This document shows, one piece after another, positions 38,112 to 48,099 of a DNA stretch of 64,000 nucleotides (position 1 is the first letter of the stretch; every line of letters begins with the position of its first letter). Below the pieces are notes generated by a model. That model did no database searches. It had not been told where the DNA came from and worked only from the letters and a program-made list of their open reading frames with translations. The DNA lies in NCBI RefSeq assembly GCF_001908095.1, contig NZ_MKGR01000005.1:20232-84231 (forward strand), in the 5' to 3' direction. The DNA is from Xenorhabdus thuongxuanensis (GTDB lineage: Bacteria; Pseudomonadota; Gammaproteobacteria; Enterobacterales; Enterobacteriaceae). The position numbers were made by a program, and so were the translations under genes.

Positions 38112-38156
38112 AAATATGTTGCAAAACTCCTCTCGTCAGTATGATTTGTTTACAAA

Positions 38157-38867
38157 TTATCCCATTGATAAGAAAGATAATTTGTCACTTAGAACCATCC
38201 CGTTTTCTGTCATGCTGGCCTTATAACAGATTACTTCGACCCCTGATTGACATGCTTGTTCCAAAAGAAAAGCATAATCATGGTCGATATGTTTTGCTGC
38301 TGCAACCTGACTAATCCCAGAATGTAAGACAGCAAATAACAAAACAGCCCGCTGGCCTTGTTGTGCTATCAATGATAGCTCACGTAAATGTTTTTGCCCT
38401 CGAATTGTGACAGCGTCGGGAAAATATCCATAATTTTCCTGTAACAATGTGACTGATTTGACTTCAATATAACAGTTAACCTTTTGTTTTGATTGTAATA
38501 ATAAATCTATACGACTTTTCTCTTTTCCATAGCTAATTTCACGACTCATGTGCTCATATCCAGATAATTCTGAAATGGTATTTTTTTCAATAGCTTGATA
38601 GGCCAGGTCATTGGCTCTAAGGGTATTGACACAAATCCAGTGACCATCTTGAGTTTGCGTTAATTCCCAGCTATTAGGATACTTGCGTTTGGGATTATCG
38701 GATGTGGAGTACCACACAGTATCCCCTGGCGTGGCACATCCTGTCATGGCACCCGTATTGGCACAGTGTATGGTGAGTGTTTCTCCTTCTGGCGTGAGGA
38801 CATCCGCAAGAAAGCGTTTATAGCGGCGGATTAAGGTAGCAGGCTTCAGGGGAGGTGAAAATTCCAT
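38157..38867 (-). CDS. sfsA: Sugar fermentation stimulation protein SfsA
   Basis: A 236-residue nucleic-acid-binding protein with a nuclease-like core. Conserved stretches [33 protein letters not shown] and [10 protein letters not shown] are visible. Its cellular role is poorly defined. It lies upstream of dksA and is divergent from hrpB, as in E. coli. Confidence 0.95.
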   Translation of the reverse strand: MEFSPPLKPATLIRRYKRFLADVLTPEGETLTIHCANTGAMTGCATPGDTVWYSTSDNPKRKYPNSWELTQTQDGHWICVNTLRANDLAYQAIEKNTISELSGYEHMSREISYGKEKSRIDLLLQSKQKVNCYIEVKSVTLLQENYGYFPDAVTIRGQKHLRELSLIAQQGQRAVLLFAVLHSGISQVAAAKHIDHDYAFLLEQACQSGVEVICYKASMTENGMVLSDKLSFLSMG

Positions 38868-38958
38868 AAACTTTCCTTCATAACCAGTGGGCGAATGAAA
38901 TCAAAGGCGCTAATGCTACAATGGTATCCATTGAAAGTTAATTCATTATGGTGATCCT

Positions 38959-41469
38959 TTGTCATTGCCCATTTGTGACTTATTACCCATTTATGACGTA
39001 GTGGGGTCCGTTATTGCTGCGTTGCAAACGTCGAAGCAGGTGTTATTACATGCACCAACGGGAGCTGGAAAATCGACCGGATTGCCATTGGAGATTTTAC
39101 AGCAAGCGCAGTTGTCGGGGCGCGTCATTATGCTGGAACCGCGGCGTATTGCTGCACGTAGTGTGGCTGAACGTCTTGCTGAACAACTCAATGAACCTGT
39201 TGGTATGACCATAGGCTACCGGATGCGTTCAGAAACCAAAGTCAGTGCTGCAACACGGCTTGAAGTTGTGACCGAAGGGATTCTGACGCGTATGCTGCAA
39301 CAAGATCCTGAATTGAGCGGTGTTTCTCTGGTAATTCTTGATGAATTTCATGAACGTAGCTTACAGGCTGATCTTGCATTGGCATTGTTGTTGGATGTAC
39401 AGGAAGGGTTGCGTGATGATTTGCGTATCTTGGTGATGTCGGCAACATTGGATAACCAGCGTCTTTCTTCTTTATTACCTGATGCACCTGTGATTGTGTC
39501 AGAAGGGCGTAGTTATCCGGTAATGAGGTCATATCATCCACTTCCTTCTCATCAACCTTTTGAACAATCAGTTGCATCGGCGGTATTGCGGTTATTGCAG
39601 CAGGAGACGGGATCGTTGTTGCTGTTTCTGCCTGGTATCGGTGAAATTCAACGGGTGTTGTCGCAATTGGAAGGCAAGATCAATGACGATACGCTGTTGT
39701 GTCCATTGTATGGTGCATTGTCGTTGTCAGAACAACGCAAGGCAATCACGCCAGCGCCAGTGGGGATGCGTAAGGTCGTACTCGCTACCAATATTGCCGA
39801 AACCAGTTTGACGATTGAAGGTATCCGATTAGTAGTAGACAGCGGACTGGAACGATCTGGCCGATTTGAACCGAAGAGTGGCCTGACGCGTTTGATTACC
39901 CAACGCATCAGCCAGGCATCTATGGTTCAGCGAGCAGGGCGGGCTGGACGAGTAGAGGCAGGTGTTTGTTGGCACTTATTTAGTCAGGATCAGGCAGAAA
40001 GAGCCAGAGAGCACAGCGAGCCAGAGATCTTACATTCAGATCTAAGTGGATTACTGCTCTCTTTATTGCAGTGGGGATGCCGTGACAGCACCCACCTTCA
40101 TTGGCTGGACAATCCACCACAACCCGCATTGGCTGTTGCAGAATCTCTGTTGCTGCGTCTGGGGGCGTTGGACGATCACCTGCAACTGACTTCCCGTGGT
40201 TGGCAAATGGCGGAATTCGGCAGTGAACCGCGGTTGGCTGCCATATTGTGTTCAGCCAAGGAGAGCGAAGGTAAAGGAGGAGAAGGAAGTGCAGCATTAA
40301 TAACAGCAGCGAAATTAGTTGCCATTCTGGAAGAACCCCCGCGTCGTGGACAGCCTGATCTTCTCTATTGGATGACGGAGAATCAGCGTCATTGGCAGCA
40401 GCGAGCTAATCAGCTCGTCAGGAATTTTGCAAATCAACTGGCGGATAAAAATGAGACACAGCGCGTTGCAAGCCATGCTAAGAACCTCAGATTGGATCTT
40501 GTACCTGAACTATTGGTACAGGGTTTCCCAGATCGGATTGCCAAAAACCGCGATAATCTTGGGCGTTTTCAGTTAGCCAATGGCTTGGGGGTAGCACTGG
40601 AACGTGAAGAGCCACTTTCGGGAGAAACCTGGTTGGTGGCTCCCTCGTTACAGCAAGGAAGTAGCCAGCCTGAGGCGCGAGTTTTACTTGCTTGTCCATT
40701 GGACATTGAACAGACCATAAAACAGCACCCTCTTCTGTTTACTGAACATACAACTGTAGAGTGGGATGATAGTAAAGGTTCGTTACGGGCGTGGAAGCGT
40801 TTGCAATGTGGGCGATTAATTGTCAAAGCACAGCCATTGGCAAAGCCTTCGTCATCGGAATTACAGGAAGCCTTGCTGAATTGGGTCAGGCAGGAAGGAT
40901 TATCGGCATTGAATTGGTCACAGGAAGCGTTGCAGTTGCGTATTCGTCTGCAAAGGGCGACAGAATGGTTACCGGAGGTGGAGTGGCCTGCGGTTGATGA
41001 CGAAGCGTTGTTGAACTCCCTTGAACAGTGGTTGCTTCCTGCTTTGGATGATGTTGATGACTTGAAAGGCTTGCGCCAGATTGAATTGTCCCCCTGTTTG
41101 ATAGGGTTGCTTGATTGGCAACAACGGCAAATACTGGATAATGAATTGCCTACTAATTACACTGTGCCAACTGGGAGCAGGATCGCTATCCAGTATTTCC
41201 ATGATAAACCTCCTGTACTGGCAGTGAGAATGCAGGAAATGTACGGAGAGCAGCAAAATCCAGTATTGGCGAAAGGACGGGTTCCGGTTGTCATTGAGTT
41301 GTTATCTCCTGCCCATCGTTCATTACAGATCACGCAAGACCTCGCTGCGTTTTGGCAGGGAACTTATCGTGAGGTGCAAAAAGAGATGAAAGGGCGTTAC
41401 CCCAAACATTTATGGCCTGATGATCCTGCCAACACGGCACCGACCAGGCGTGTGAAAAAACAGATGTAA
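38959..41469 (+). CDS. hrpB: ATP-dependent RNA helicase HrpB
   Basis: DEAH/RHA-type helicase of 836 residues, slightly longer than E. coli. Motif I HAPTGAGKST, Ia LEPRRIAARS, II LDEFHERS (DEFH variant typical of HrpB), III MSATL, and motif VI QRAGRAGR are all present, with the HrpB C-terminal domain ending in KGRYPKHLWPDDPANTAPTRR. The start appears to be TTG (38959), with GGTGA 4 bases ahead; no ATG in frame is nearer. Its substrate is unknown. mrcB follows 38 bp downstream. Confidence 0.95.
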   Translation: MSLPICDLLPIYDVVGSVIAALQTSKQVLLHAPTGAGKSTGLPLEILQQAQLSGRVIMLEPRRIAARSVAERLAEQLNEPVGMTIGYRMRSETKVSAATRLEVVTEGILTRMLQQDPELSGVSLVILDEFHERSLQADLALALLLDVQEGLRDDLRILVMSATLDNQRLSSLLPDAPVIVSEGRSYPVMRSYHPLPSHQPFEQSVASAVLRLLQQETGSLLLFLPGIGEIQRVLSQLEGKINDDTLLCPLYGALSLSEQRKAITPAPVGMRKVVLATNIAETSLTIEGIRLVVDSGLERSGRFEPKSGLTRLITQRISQASMVQRAGRAGRVEAGVCWHLFSQDQAERAREHSEPEILHSDLSGLLLSLLQWGCRDSTHLHWLDNPPQPALAVAESLLLRLGALDDHLQLTSRGWQMAEFGSEPRLAAILCSAKESEGKGGEGSAALITAAKLVAILEEPPRRGQPDLLYWMTENQRHWQQRANQLVRNFANQLADKNETQRVASHAKNLRLDLVPELLVQGFPDRIAKNRDNLGRFQLANGLGVALEREEPLSGETWLVAPSLQQGSSQPEARVLLACPLDIEQTIKQHPLLFTEHTTVEWDDSKGSLRAWKRLQCGRLIVKAQPLAKPSSSELQEALLNWVRQEGLSALNWSQEALQLRIRLQRATEWLPEVEWPAVDDEALLNSLEQWLLPALDDVDDLKGLRQIELSPCLIGLLDWQQRQILDNELPTNYTVPTGSRIAIQYFHDKPPVLAVRMQEMYGEQQNPVLAKGRVPVVIELLSPAHRSLQITQDLAAFWQGTYREVQKEMKGRYPKHLWPDDPANTAPTRRVKKQM

Positions 41470-41507
41470 TTGTTTCAGTTAATTAATAAACATTTGGAGA
41501 ATTCGGT

Positions 41508-43979
41508 ATGTCTGATGATGATCGTCAGCCAATCGGACGCAAGGGTAAAAAATCTGAACTTCGTCGTGGGCAAACATCTAACCAACGCGATCGGCGGGAT
41601 AACTATGATAAAAATGATGATTTTAATGATGATGATGAGGATGAAGTCATGACTAAAAAAGGGAAGAACGCCCGTAGTCCTAAGTCCCGCCCACCTAAAA
41701 GAGGCGGGCATTGGTTTTTGTGGTTGCTGCTAAAGATCTTTATTGTGTTAGCGGTACTCATTGTCATTTATGGTTTCTATCTGGATAACAAAATTCGCGA
41801 GCGTATTGACGGAAAAGTCTGGGATTTACCGGCAGCCGTGTACGGACGGATGGTCAATCTTGAACCTGGCATGAATTACAGCAAGAACGAAATGATCCAC
41901 CTGCTGGAAGGTATGCAATATCGAAAAGTGACAAAAATCACCAGAGCAGGTGAATTTGTAGTCAGGGGGAATAGCATAGAGATGCTACGCCGCCCGTTTG
42001 ATTTTCCTGATGGTAAAGAAGAGCAAATTCAGGCACGACTGACCTTTGATAATAACCACCTAGCCAGCATTGAAAACATGGAAAACCAACGCCAGTTTGG
42101 TTTTTTCCGCCTTGATCCGAAATTGATCACTATGATGCAATCGCCGAATGGTGAACAGCGTCTGTTTGTCCCGCGTTCCGGTTTTCCTGATTTGTTGGTT
42201 CAGACTTTGCTGGAAACAGAAGATCGGCACTTTTATGAACATGATGGCGTCAGGCCGTTCTCCATTGCCCGTGCGGTTTTAGCTAACTTGACGGCGGGAC
42301 GTACAGTTCAGGGGGGCAGCACCCTGACGCAGCAATTAGTGAAAAACTTGTTCCTTTCCAACGAACGTACCTTGAGCCGTAAAGCGAATGAGGCGTACAT
42401 GGCGTTGCTGATGGACGCACGTTATAGCAAGGATCGCATTCTGGAATTGTACTTGAACGAAGTTTTTTTAGGACAAAGTGGTGATGAGCAGATCCATGGT
42501 TTCCCATTGGCGAGTTTGTACTATTTTGGGCGTCCGGTTGATGAACTGAGTTTGGATCAGCAGGCGTTGCTGGTGGGAATGGTCAAGGGAGCTTCGTGGT
42601 ATAACCCATGGCGCAATCCTAAGTCCGCGTTGGAGCGGCGCAATATCGTTTTGAAAATCCTCCAAAACCAAAAAATTATCAATCAGGAACTGTATGATCT
42701 ACTCAGTGCCCGTCCGTTAGGCGTAAAACCGAAAAGCGGGGTGATTACGCCACAGCCAGCCTTTATGCAATTGGTGCGTCAGGAATTGCAGGAAAAGATG
42801 GGTGATAAAGTCAATGATTTGTCAGGGGTGAAGATCTTTACGACCCTCGATCCTGTTTCGCAGGATGCGGCGGAAAAATCGGTTGAAGAGGGCATTGCTG
42901 CCCTGCGAAAAGTACGCAAGATTGATGACTTGGAAGGGGCGATGGTCGTTGTTGATCGTTTCAGCGGTGAGGTTCGTGCTATGGTTGGCGGCTCCCAGCC
43001 ACAATATGCCGGATTTAACCGAGCCTTGAATGCCCGTCGTTTAATTGGCTCGCTTGCCAAACCCGCCACTTATCTGACGGCATTGAGCCAGCCGGATAAA
43101 TATCGTCTGAATACCTGGCTGGCAGATGAACCTATCTCTATCCCTCAGGCGGGTGGAAAGCCCTGGGAACCGAAGAATTTTAGCCGTATTTTCAGTGGGC
43201 GTGTCATGTTGATCGACGCGTTAGCACGTTCGATGAATGTCCCGACAGTGAATTTGGGGCTGGATGTTGGGTTAGATCGTATTGCCAGCACCCTGATTGC
43301 ACTGGGTATTCCCGCGAAAGAGATCCAACAGAACCCTTCTATGTTGTTGGGCGCGATTAACCTAACGCCAATGGAAATGGCACAAGAATTCCAGACGATT
43401 GCCAGCGGCGGCAATCGGGCGAAACTCTCTGCGTTGCGCTCCATCACTGCTGAAGATGGCACGGTGCTTTACCAGAGCTATCCACAGGCAGAGCGAGTTG
43501 TGCCGCCACAGGCCGCCTATCTGACGCTATATGGTATGCAGCAAGTCATAGCACGAGGTACAGGACGTTCTTTGATTGGAAAATATGGTAAATACAATCT
43601 GGCGGGGAAAACCGGAACAACCAATGATCTGCGTGACAGTTGGTTTACAGGTATTGATGGCAAAGAAGTCACGATTGTTTGGACTGGACGTGATAACAAT
43701 GGCCCAACCAACTTAACCGGAGCAACGGGTGCACTGACGATTTACCGTCGTTATCTGGAACATGAAACGCCACTGGAACTGAATAACCGTCCACCAGAAG
43801 GTATTGCGGATATGTCAGTTAATGAAGATGGCAGTTTCAACTGTGAGGGAGGCGGTATCAGAGTATTGCCAGTTTGGACTGATGACCCACAGAGGCTGTG
43901 TCAGCAATCGGTACAACAACCGATAGAGGAGAATGAAGAAGAAGCGCCTGGCTGGCTACGTGAGATGTTTGGTCAGTGA
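41508..43979 (+). CDS. mrcB: Bifunctional penicillin-binding protein 1B
   Basis: Class A PBP of 823 residues that polymerises and cross-links peptidoglycan. A basic/acidic cytoplasmic tail (1-65) is followed by one membrane helix ([19 protein letters not shown]), the UB2H domain that contacts LpoB (~100-190), glycosyltransferase GT51 with [12 protein letters not shown] and [14 protein letters not shown], and a transpeptidase with SLAK, SMN and KTGTT. A terminator follows. In E. coli the fhu operon comes next; here a toxin-antitoxin pair does. Confidence 0.97.
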   Translation: MSDDDRQPIGRKGKKSELRRGQTSNQRDRRDNYDKNDDFNDDDEDEVMTKKGKNARSPKSRPPKRGGHWFLWLLLKIFIVLAVLIVIYGFYLDNKIRERIDGKVWDLPAAVYGRMVNLEPGMNYSKNEMIHLLEGMQYRKVTKITRAGEFVVRGNSIEMLRRPFDFPDGKEEQIQARLTFDNNHLASIENMENQRQFGFFRLDPKLITMMQSPNGEQRLFVPRSGFPDLLVQTLLETEDRHFYEHDGVRPFSIARAVLANLTAGRTVQGGSTLTQQLVKNLFLSNERTLSRKANEAYMALLMDARYSKDRILELYLNEVFLGQSGDEQIHGFPLASLYYFGRPVDELSLDQQALLVGMVKGASWYNPWRNPKSALERRNIVLKILQNQKIINQELYDLLSARPLGVKPKSGVITPQPAFMQLVRQELQEKMGDKVNDLSGVKIFTTLDPVSQDAAEKSVEEGIAALRKVRKIDDLEGAMVVVDRFSGEVRAMVGGSQPQYAGFNRALNARRLIGSLAKPATYLTALSQPDKYRLNTWLADEPISIPQAGGKPWEPKNFSRIFSGRVMLIDALARSMNVPTVNLGLDVGLDRIASTLIALGIPAKEIQQNPSMLLGAINLTPMEMAQEFQTIASGGNRAKLSALRSITAEDGTVLYQSYPQAERVVPPQAAYLTLYGMQQVIARGTGRSLIGKYGKYNLAGKTGTTNDLRDSWFTGIDGKEVTIVWTGRDNNGPTNLTGATGALTIYRRYLEHETPLELNNRPPEGIADMSVNEDGSFNCEGGGIRVLPVWTDDPQRLCQQSVQQPIEENEEEAPGWLREMFGQ

Positions 43980-44005
43980 TAATTTTTTGATAAATAATAA
44001 AATAT

Positions 44006-44035
44006 AGCTCCCGACTCGAAAATGAGTAGGGAGCT
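44006..44035. terminator. Shared terminator between mrcB and the antitoxin gene
   Basis: AGCTCCC (44006-44012) pairs with GGGAGCT (44029-44035), and the stem continues inward through ACTC/GAGT after one mismatch. T-rich on the minus-strand side, between convergent genes. Confidence 0.8.
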
Positions 44036-44061
44036 TAATTAAATGAACTATCTTTGGGGAA

Positions 44062-44352
44062 CTAGGTTAAACGCAATGTTTCAACCAAATCTGGTTTTAG
44101 TTCAATCATACGCAAAAGTTTTAAACTGCTACCTGCGGGAGTTCTTCGATGTTGTTCCCAGGCTTGTACAAGGGAGGGGGATACTCCCATAAGTCTTGCA
44201 AATTCGTCTTGTTTAAGACCTGTATGTATACGTATAGCCTTTACATCAGGAATAGCTAACTTAGTGATTTTCGTTGGTTCTAACTGCCCTTTATGAATAG
44301 CTACTGCCTCTTTTGCGGAGGCAAGTAAATCGTCAAAAAGTTCTTTACGCAT
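44062..44352 (-). CDS. HigA/NadS-like XRE antitoxin
   Basis: A 96-residue protein with a C-terminal helix-turn-helix (IRIHTGLKQDEFARLMGVSPSLVQAWEQHRRTPAG). The N-terminal half probably neutralises the toxin. It follows the toxin gene after 5 bases, the toxin-first order of HigBA-type systems. It should also repress the operon through the palindromes at 44702-44733. Confidence 0.85.
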   Translation of the reverse strand: MRKELFDDLLASAKEAVAIHKGQLEPTKITKLAIPDVKAIRIHTGLKQDEFARLMGVSPSLVQAWEQHRRTPAGSSLKLLRMIELKPDLVETLRLT

Positions 44353-44357
44353 AATAA

Positions 44358-44684
44358 TTACTCCTTGAAGCCAGCAACAACCGCTTTAAGTTGGGCTTTC
44401 TCCGCATTAGTTAGACTGTCTTTTTCGCTTTTGGAATACAACAAAAGCAAATAAAGTTTTCCTGCTGTGCTGTAATAATAGTAAATTGCTCGAACACCGG
44501 AACTTTTGCCAGTATCCTGTTTTGCCCACCGAATTTTCCGACAACCTCCAGTACCTACGATGACTGCGCCAGCTTCAGGATCTGTCAGTAAATAAGACTG
44601 AAACTCTTTGTATTCATCGTCTGTAAGTAGTTTCTTGCATTCCCTTGTAAATACAGATGTTTCTATAAATTCAAGATATTCCAT
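44358..44684 (-). CDS. HigB/RelE-type toxin
   Basis: About 108 residues from MEYLEFIETSVFTREC to AVVAGFKE, reading like the HigB-2/RelE mRNA-interferase superfamily (CRKIRWAKQDTGKSSGVRAIYYYY, KLYLLLLYSKSEKDSLTNAEK). The open frame extends to 44741, but the ATG at 44684 has GGGAG 8 bases ahead. It is predicted to cleave mRNA on the ribosome unless bound by the antitoxin. The pair sits where E. coli carries fhuACDB. Confidence 0.85.
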   Translation of the reverse strand: MEYLEFIETSVFTRECKKLLTDDEYKEFQSYLLTDPEAGAVIVGTGGCRKIRWAKQDTGKSSGVRAIYYYYSTAGKLYLLLLYSKSEKDSLTNAEKAQLKAVVAGFKE

Positions 44685-44701
44685 TGGCTTGACTCCCACT
44701 C

Positions 44702-44733
44702 TGTAAGAGTGAATTGTAGTCTTACAAAGTAAG
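44702..44733 (-). promoter_or_regulatory. Palindromic operator of the toxin-antitoxin operon
   Basis: Two overlapping palindromes precede the toxin start: TGTAAGA (44702-44708) with TCTTACA (44720-44726), and CTTAC-AAA-GTAAG (44721-44733). They lie where the promoter must be, which fits autorepression by the toxin-antitoxin complex. Confidence 0.55.
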
Positions 44734-44886
44734 GCTTGCAAGTTTCTGCGTTGTTGTTTATTTATTTAGGTGGTATGGATATCGATATTTGATTGATGAA
44801 ACCTTATTATTTAACTCTTGATGATCAGATCTGATTGCAATGAAAAGAATTAAAATGAAACAATGGGGTAAACCCAATGAACTATA

Positions 44887-45648
44887 TTGAATCAGGGGCA
44901 TAACACCTTGAATATCCTTATTTTATCCTTACTCTTTATTACCGCTGCATTATTGCATGGTATCAGCGGGATCGGTTTTCCGATAGCCAGTACGACAGCA
45001 TTAAGTCTATTTATGCCATTAAAAGAGGCGGTTGTATTAGCCTTATGGCCGACATTATTGGTGAATATCTTAAGCGTTATTTCAGGTGGAAAGATTGGTA
45101 AGATATTCCATAAATATGGCTTATTGGCACTTTTTTCATTAATTGGCAGTGTTATCGGAGCGAAACTTTTATTTTTAATTAATCCGGCCTACTTGCAATT
45201 ATTATTAAGTGGTGTCATTGCATTTTATATTGTCAGCAGTACTCGTAGCCGTCATTTCCGTTTGCCAGACAATCCAGTTATTTTGTCGCTGTTTGGTTTA
45301 GCTGCTGGGATTATTGGTGGGGCAACCAATGCGATGTCACCTATCCTGATTATGTGTTTATTAGCAATGAGCAGTGATCGCCATGAAATTGCACGGGCAG
45401 CTAATCTGTGCTTTTTAGTTGGCAAGATCAGTCAATTAGCGGTGTTACGCCAGGAAGCGTTCGAATTGTTTTCTTCAGATTATTTATGGCCGATACTCAT
45501 ATTAACAGCATTATCTTTGCTTTCTCTCTTTATTGGTACACGCCTAAGATCGCGTATCAGCCAACACCATTTTCGCTGGTTAATGTTGATATTACTTGGC
45601 GTGTTGGCGGTGATGTCAGCTATTCAGGCGATACGAACTTTGGTATGA
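44887..45648 (+). CDS. TauE/SafE family anion exporter
   Basis: Membrane protein of about 253 residues with eight predicted helices and the two-fold TauE/SafE repeat (HGISGIGFPIASTTAL in the first half, GLAAGIIGGATNAMSPIL in the second). The family moves sulfonates, sulfite or organic acids; the substrate here is unknown. No ATG is available: TTG at 44887 opens the frame, and TTG at 44908 has AGGGG about 9 bases ahead and may be the true start. It is a single gene that converges with hemL. Confidence 0.8.
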   Translation: MNQGHNTLNILILSLLFITAALLHGISGIGFPIASTTALSLFMPLKEAVVLALWPTLLVNILSVISGGKIGKIFHKYGLLALFSLIGSVIGAKLLFLINPAYLQLLLSGVIAFYIVSSTRSRHFRLPDNPVILSLFGLAAGIIGGATNAMSPILIMCLLAMSSDRHEIARAANLCFLVGKISQLAVLRQEAFELFSSDYLWPILILTALSLLSLFIGTRLRSRISQHHFRWLMLILLGVLAVMSAIQAIRTLV

Positions 45649-45713
45649 ATATTTATCCAGACGCCACTGAAATGGAAAACAGTGACGTCTGGGATTTCGG
45701 GAAGTTGAATATT

Positions 45714-46997
45714 TTATTTCAGTTTTGCAAAACAACGTGCTGCCACATCAACAGTACGTTGGATATCTTCCTCTGAATGAGCGATGGACATAAAACCCGC
45801 TTCAAACGCAGAAGGAGCCAGATAGATACCTTCATCCAGCATCAAGTGGAAGAACCGCTTGAAACGTTCTACATCACACTTCATGACATCCTGATAACAG
45901 GTAACGCTTTCCGCATCGGTAAAGAAGATACCGAACATGCCGCCAACGTGGTTTACTACCAGCGGGATGTCGGCTGCTGATGCCGCATTTTTTAAACCAG
46001 CCGCCAGTTTGTCGGTCAGTTCGCTCAAGCGCTGATGAACACCAACCTGAGCCACTTCTTTCAAGCAAGCAAGGCCAGCCGCCATCGCGATGGGGTTGCC
46101 CGAAAGGGTTCCGGCCTGATAAACAGGGCCAGTTGGAGCCAGTTTTTCCATGATTTCCAGACGGCCACCAAAAGCACCTACAGGCATACCGCCGCCGATG
46201 ATTTTGCCAAGAGATGTCAAATCTGGCTTAACATCGTAATATTCTTGTGCACCACCTAGTGCGACACGAAAACCTGTCATCACTTCGTCAATAATGAGCA
46301 GGGCACCAAATTCATCACACAACTTACGCAGACCCGGTAGGAATTCTGGTAACGGTGGAATGCAGTTCATATTACCTGCGACGGGTTCGACGATAATACA
46401 AGCGATTTCTTCTGGATATTTTTCGAAGGCTTCACGGACAGAATTCAGGTCATTGTAAACACAAGTCAGGGTGTGTTTAGCGAAATCAGCGGGAACGCCC
46501 GGAGAATTTGGCTGACCAATCGTCAGGGCACCCGAGCCGGCTTTTACCAGCAAACAATCGGCATGGCCGTGGTAGCAACCTTCGAATTTGATGATTTTGT
46601 CACGGTGAGTATAACCACGAGCCAGACGAATGGCGCTCATAGTGGCTTCTGTACCTGAGTTCACCATACGAACCATATCCATGGAAGGCACCAGTTCAGT
46701 GACCAGTTTTGCCATTTCCACTTCGGCAGCGGTTGGTGCGCCAAAACTCAAACCACGTTCAGCGGCCTCAATGACGGCGTTGCGGATAGTCGGGTGGTTA
46801 TGTCCAAGAACCATTGGCCCCCATGAACCGACATAATCGATATAGGCATTGCCATCAACATCATAAAGGTAAGCACCATTAGCACGTTGAATAAAGACGG
46901 GGGTCCCACCAACACCGTTAAAAGCACGTACAGGTGAATTGACTCCACCAGGGATCACATGTTTTGCCTGAGAGTAAAGTATTTCGGACTGGCTCAT
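45714..46997 (-). CDS. hemL: Glutamate-1-semialdehyde 2,1-aminomutase HemL
   Basis: PLP enzyme that makes 5-aminolevulinate for haem. The 427-residue protein shows [38 protein letters not shown] and the PLP lysine in [12 protein letters not shown]. The ATG at 46997 has AGGAG 10 bases ahead; the frame extends to 47039 without support. It is divergent from erpA. In E. coli clcA lies between hemL and erpA; here it is absent. Confidence 0.97.
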   Translation of the reverse strand: MSQSEILYSQAKHVIPGGVNSPVRAFNGVGGTPVFIQRANGAYLYDVDGNAYIDYVGSWGPMVLGHNHPTIRNAVIEAAERGLSFGAPTAAEVEMAKLVTELVPSMDMVRMVNSGTEATMSAIRLARGYTHRDKIIKFEGCYHGHADCLLVKAGSGALTIGQPNSPGVPADFAKHTLTCVYNDLNSVREAFEKYPEEIACIIVEPVAGNMNCIPPLPEFLPGLRKLCDEFGALLIIDEVMTGFRVALGGAQEYYDVKPDLTSLGKIIGGGMPVGAFGGRLEIMEKLAPTGPVYQAGTLSGNPIAMAAGLACLKEVAQVGVHQRLSELTDKLAAGLKNAASAADIPLVVNHVGGMFGIFFTDAESVTCYQDVMKCDVERFKRFFHLMLDEGIYLAPSAFEAGFMSIAHSEEDIQRTVDVAARCFAKLK

Positions 46998-47219
46998 TAA
47001 TAAAAGCTCCTGAAAAATAGCGGGATATGGGAATTCCATTCTAAATTACCCCGATAGGGAAGCCAAATCATCATATGCTCTTCATCTTTCGAGTCATTGC
47101 ATTCATGTGGCAAAACTTGAACGAATCAGTCAGGTATTGGATAATCTCGGCTAACTGATCAGAAAGCATAAAATAACTTTCCGAGAATTTTTACCGGAAA
47201 ACCGGACTGGAGTAAAAGT

Positions 47220-47564
47220 ATGAGCGATGATGCTGCATTGCCTTTGCAGTTTACTGATGCCGCAGCCAATAAAGTCAAAGTACTGGTTGCTGATGAAGAT
47301 AACCCGAACCTGCGCCTGCGGGTTTACATTACCGGTGGTGGTTGTAGCGGTTTCCAGTATGGATTCACTTTCGATGACCAAATTAACGAAGGTGATATGA
47401 CCATTCAGAAACAAGGGGTTGAATTGGTTATTGACCCAATGAGTTTGCAATATTTGATAGGCGCATGTGTGGATTATACAGAAGGACTGGAAGGTTCCCG
47501 TTTTGTTGTTTCCAATCCGAATGCAAAAACCACTTGTGGCTGTGGTTCTTCTTTCAGTATCTGA
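47220..47564 (+). CDS. erpA: Iron-sulfur cluster insertion protein ErpA
   Basis: A-type Fe-S carrier, 114 residues, with the cysteines of GGGCSGFQ and the C-terminal CGCGSSF. It delivers clusters to apoproteins, including IspG/IspH. It is followed by a strong terminator and then by the AT-rich island. Confidence 0.98.
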   Translation: MSDDAALPLQFTDAAANKVKVLVADEDNPNLRLRVYITGGGCSGFQYGFTFDDQINEGDMTIQKQGVELVIDPMSLQYLIGACVDYTEGLEGSRFVVSNPNAKTTCGCGSSFSI

Positions 47565-47587
47565 TTGGAAAACTCACTGTTGTAATC

Positions 47588-47613
47588 AATGGCCTCTTGT
47601 TTAAGAGGCCATT
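47588..47613 (+). terminator. erpA terminator
   Basis: AATGGCCTCTT (47588-47598) pairs perfectly with AAGAGGCCATT (47603-47613) around GTTT, followed by TTG. It marks the left border of the AT-rich island. Confidence 0.85.
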
Positions 47614-48099
47614 TTGCAAGATACCTTCATATTTCCGACGAAATCAATTATGGCTGGCGAAACTTTTTAATAATGTTGATCACCAATCCAGACATAATGA
47701 AAAATGCATCCAGTGTATTCAGTCACCCTGAGTTTTCTCCGATGAACAGGAATGTAAATAGAATATGCATGCTGTGTGGTTGAAACTGATTATCAAAGGT
47801 GGAGAGTAGTTTGGTTTCATACAATTAAAAAATAATCTTATATTTATCATAGTATTATGTTTACATTTTTATCAGCGATTATAATAAATTTTGTTATACT
47901 ATAGGAATGGCATTATAGTATCTTTATTAAATGTTATAAGTTAACATTTAAAAATGGTGGTCATGATTTTAAAAAATATGGTTAATTTTGTTTTTAATAA
48001 AATAATGTGGTTTTGGTTTTTATCTTATGGGAAATATTTAAATTAAATTAAATTAAATTAATTTGAATTTTTGTTTTTTTATTAAAGAATGGAAATAAA
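47614..48099. other. AT-rich region upstream of the isonitrile-synthase-like gene
   Basis: Nearly 490 bp without a gene; A+T rises sharply after about 47,800. It should hold the promoter of the next gene. The most visible feature is a pentanucleotide tandem repeat at 48040-48059. Confidence 0.55.
48040..48059 (+). repeat. Four AAATT tandem repeats before the PvcA-like gene
   Basis: Four perfect AAATT units (48040-48059) with a partial unit on each side, about 40 bp before the ATG at 48100. Change in copy number could alter promoter or leader spacing. Confidence 0.8.
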
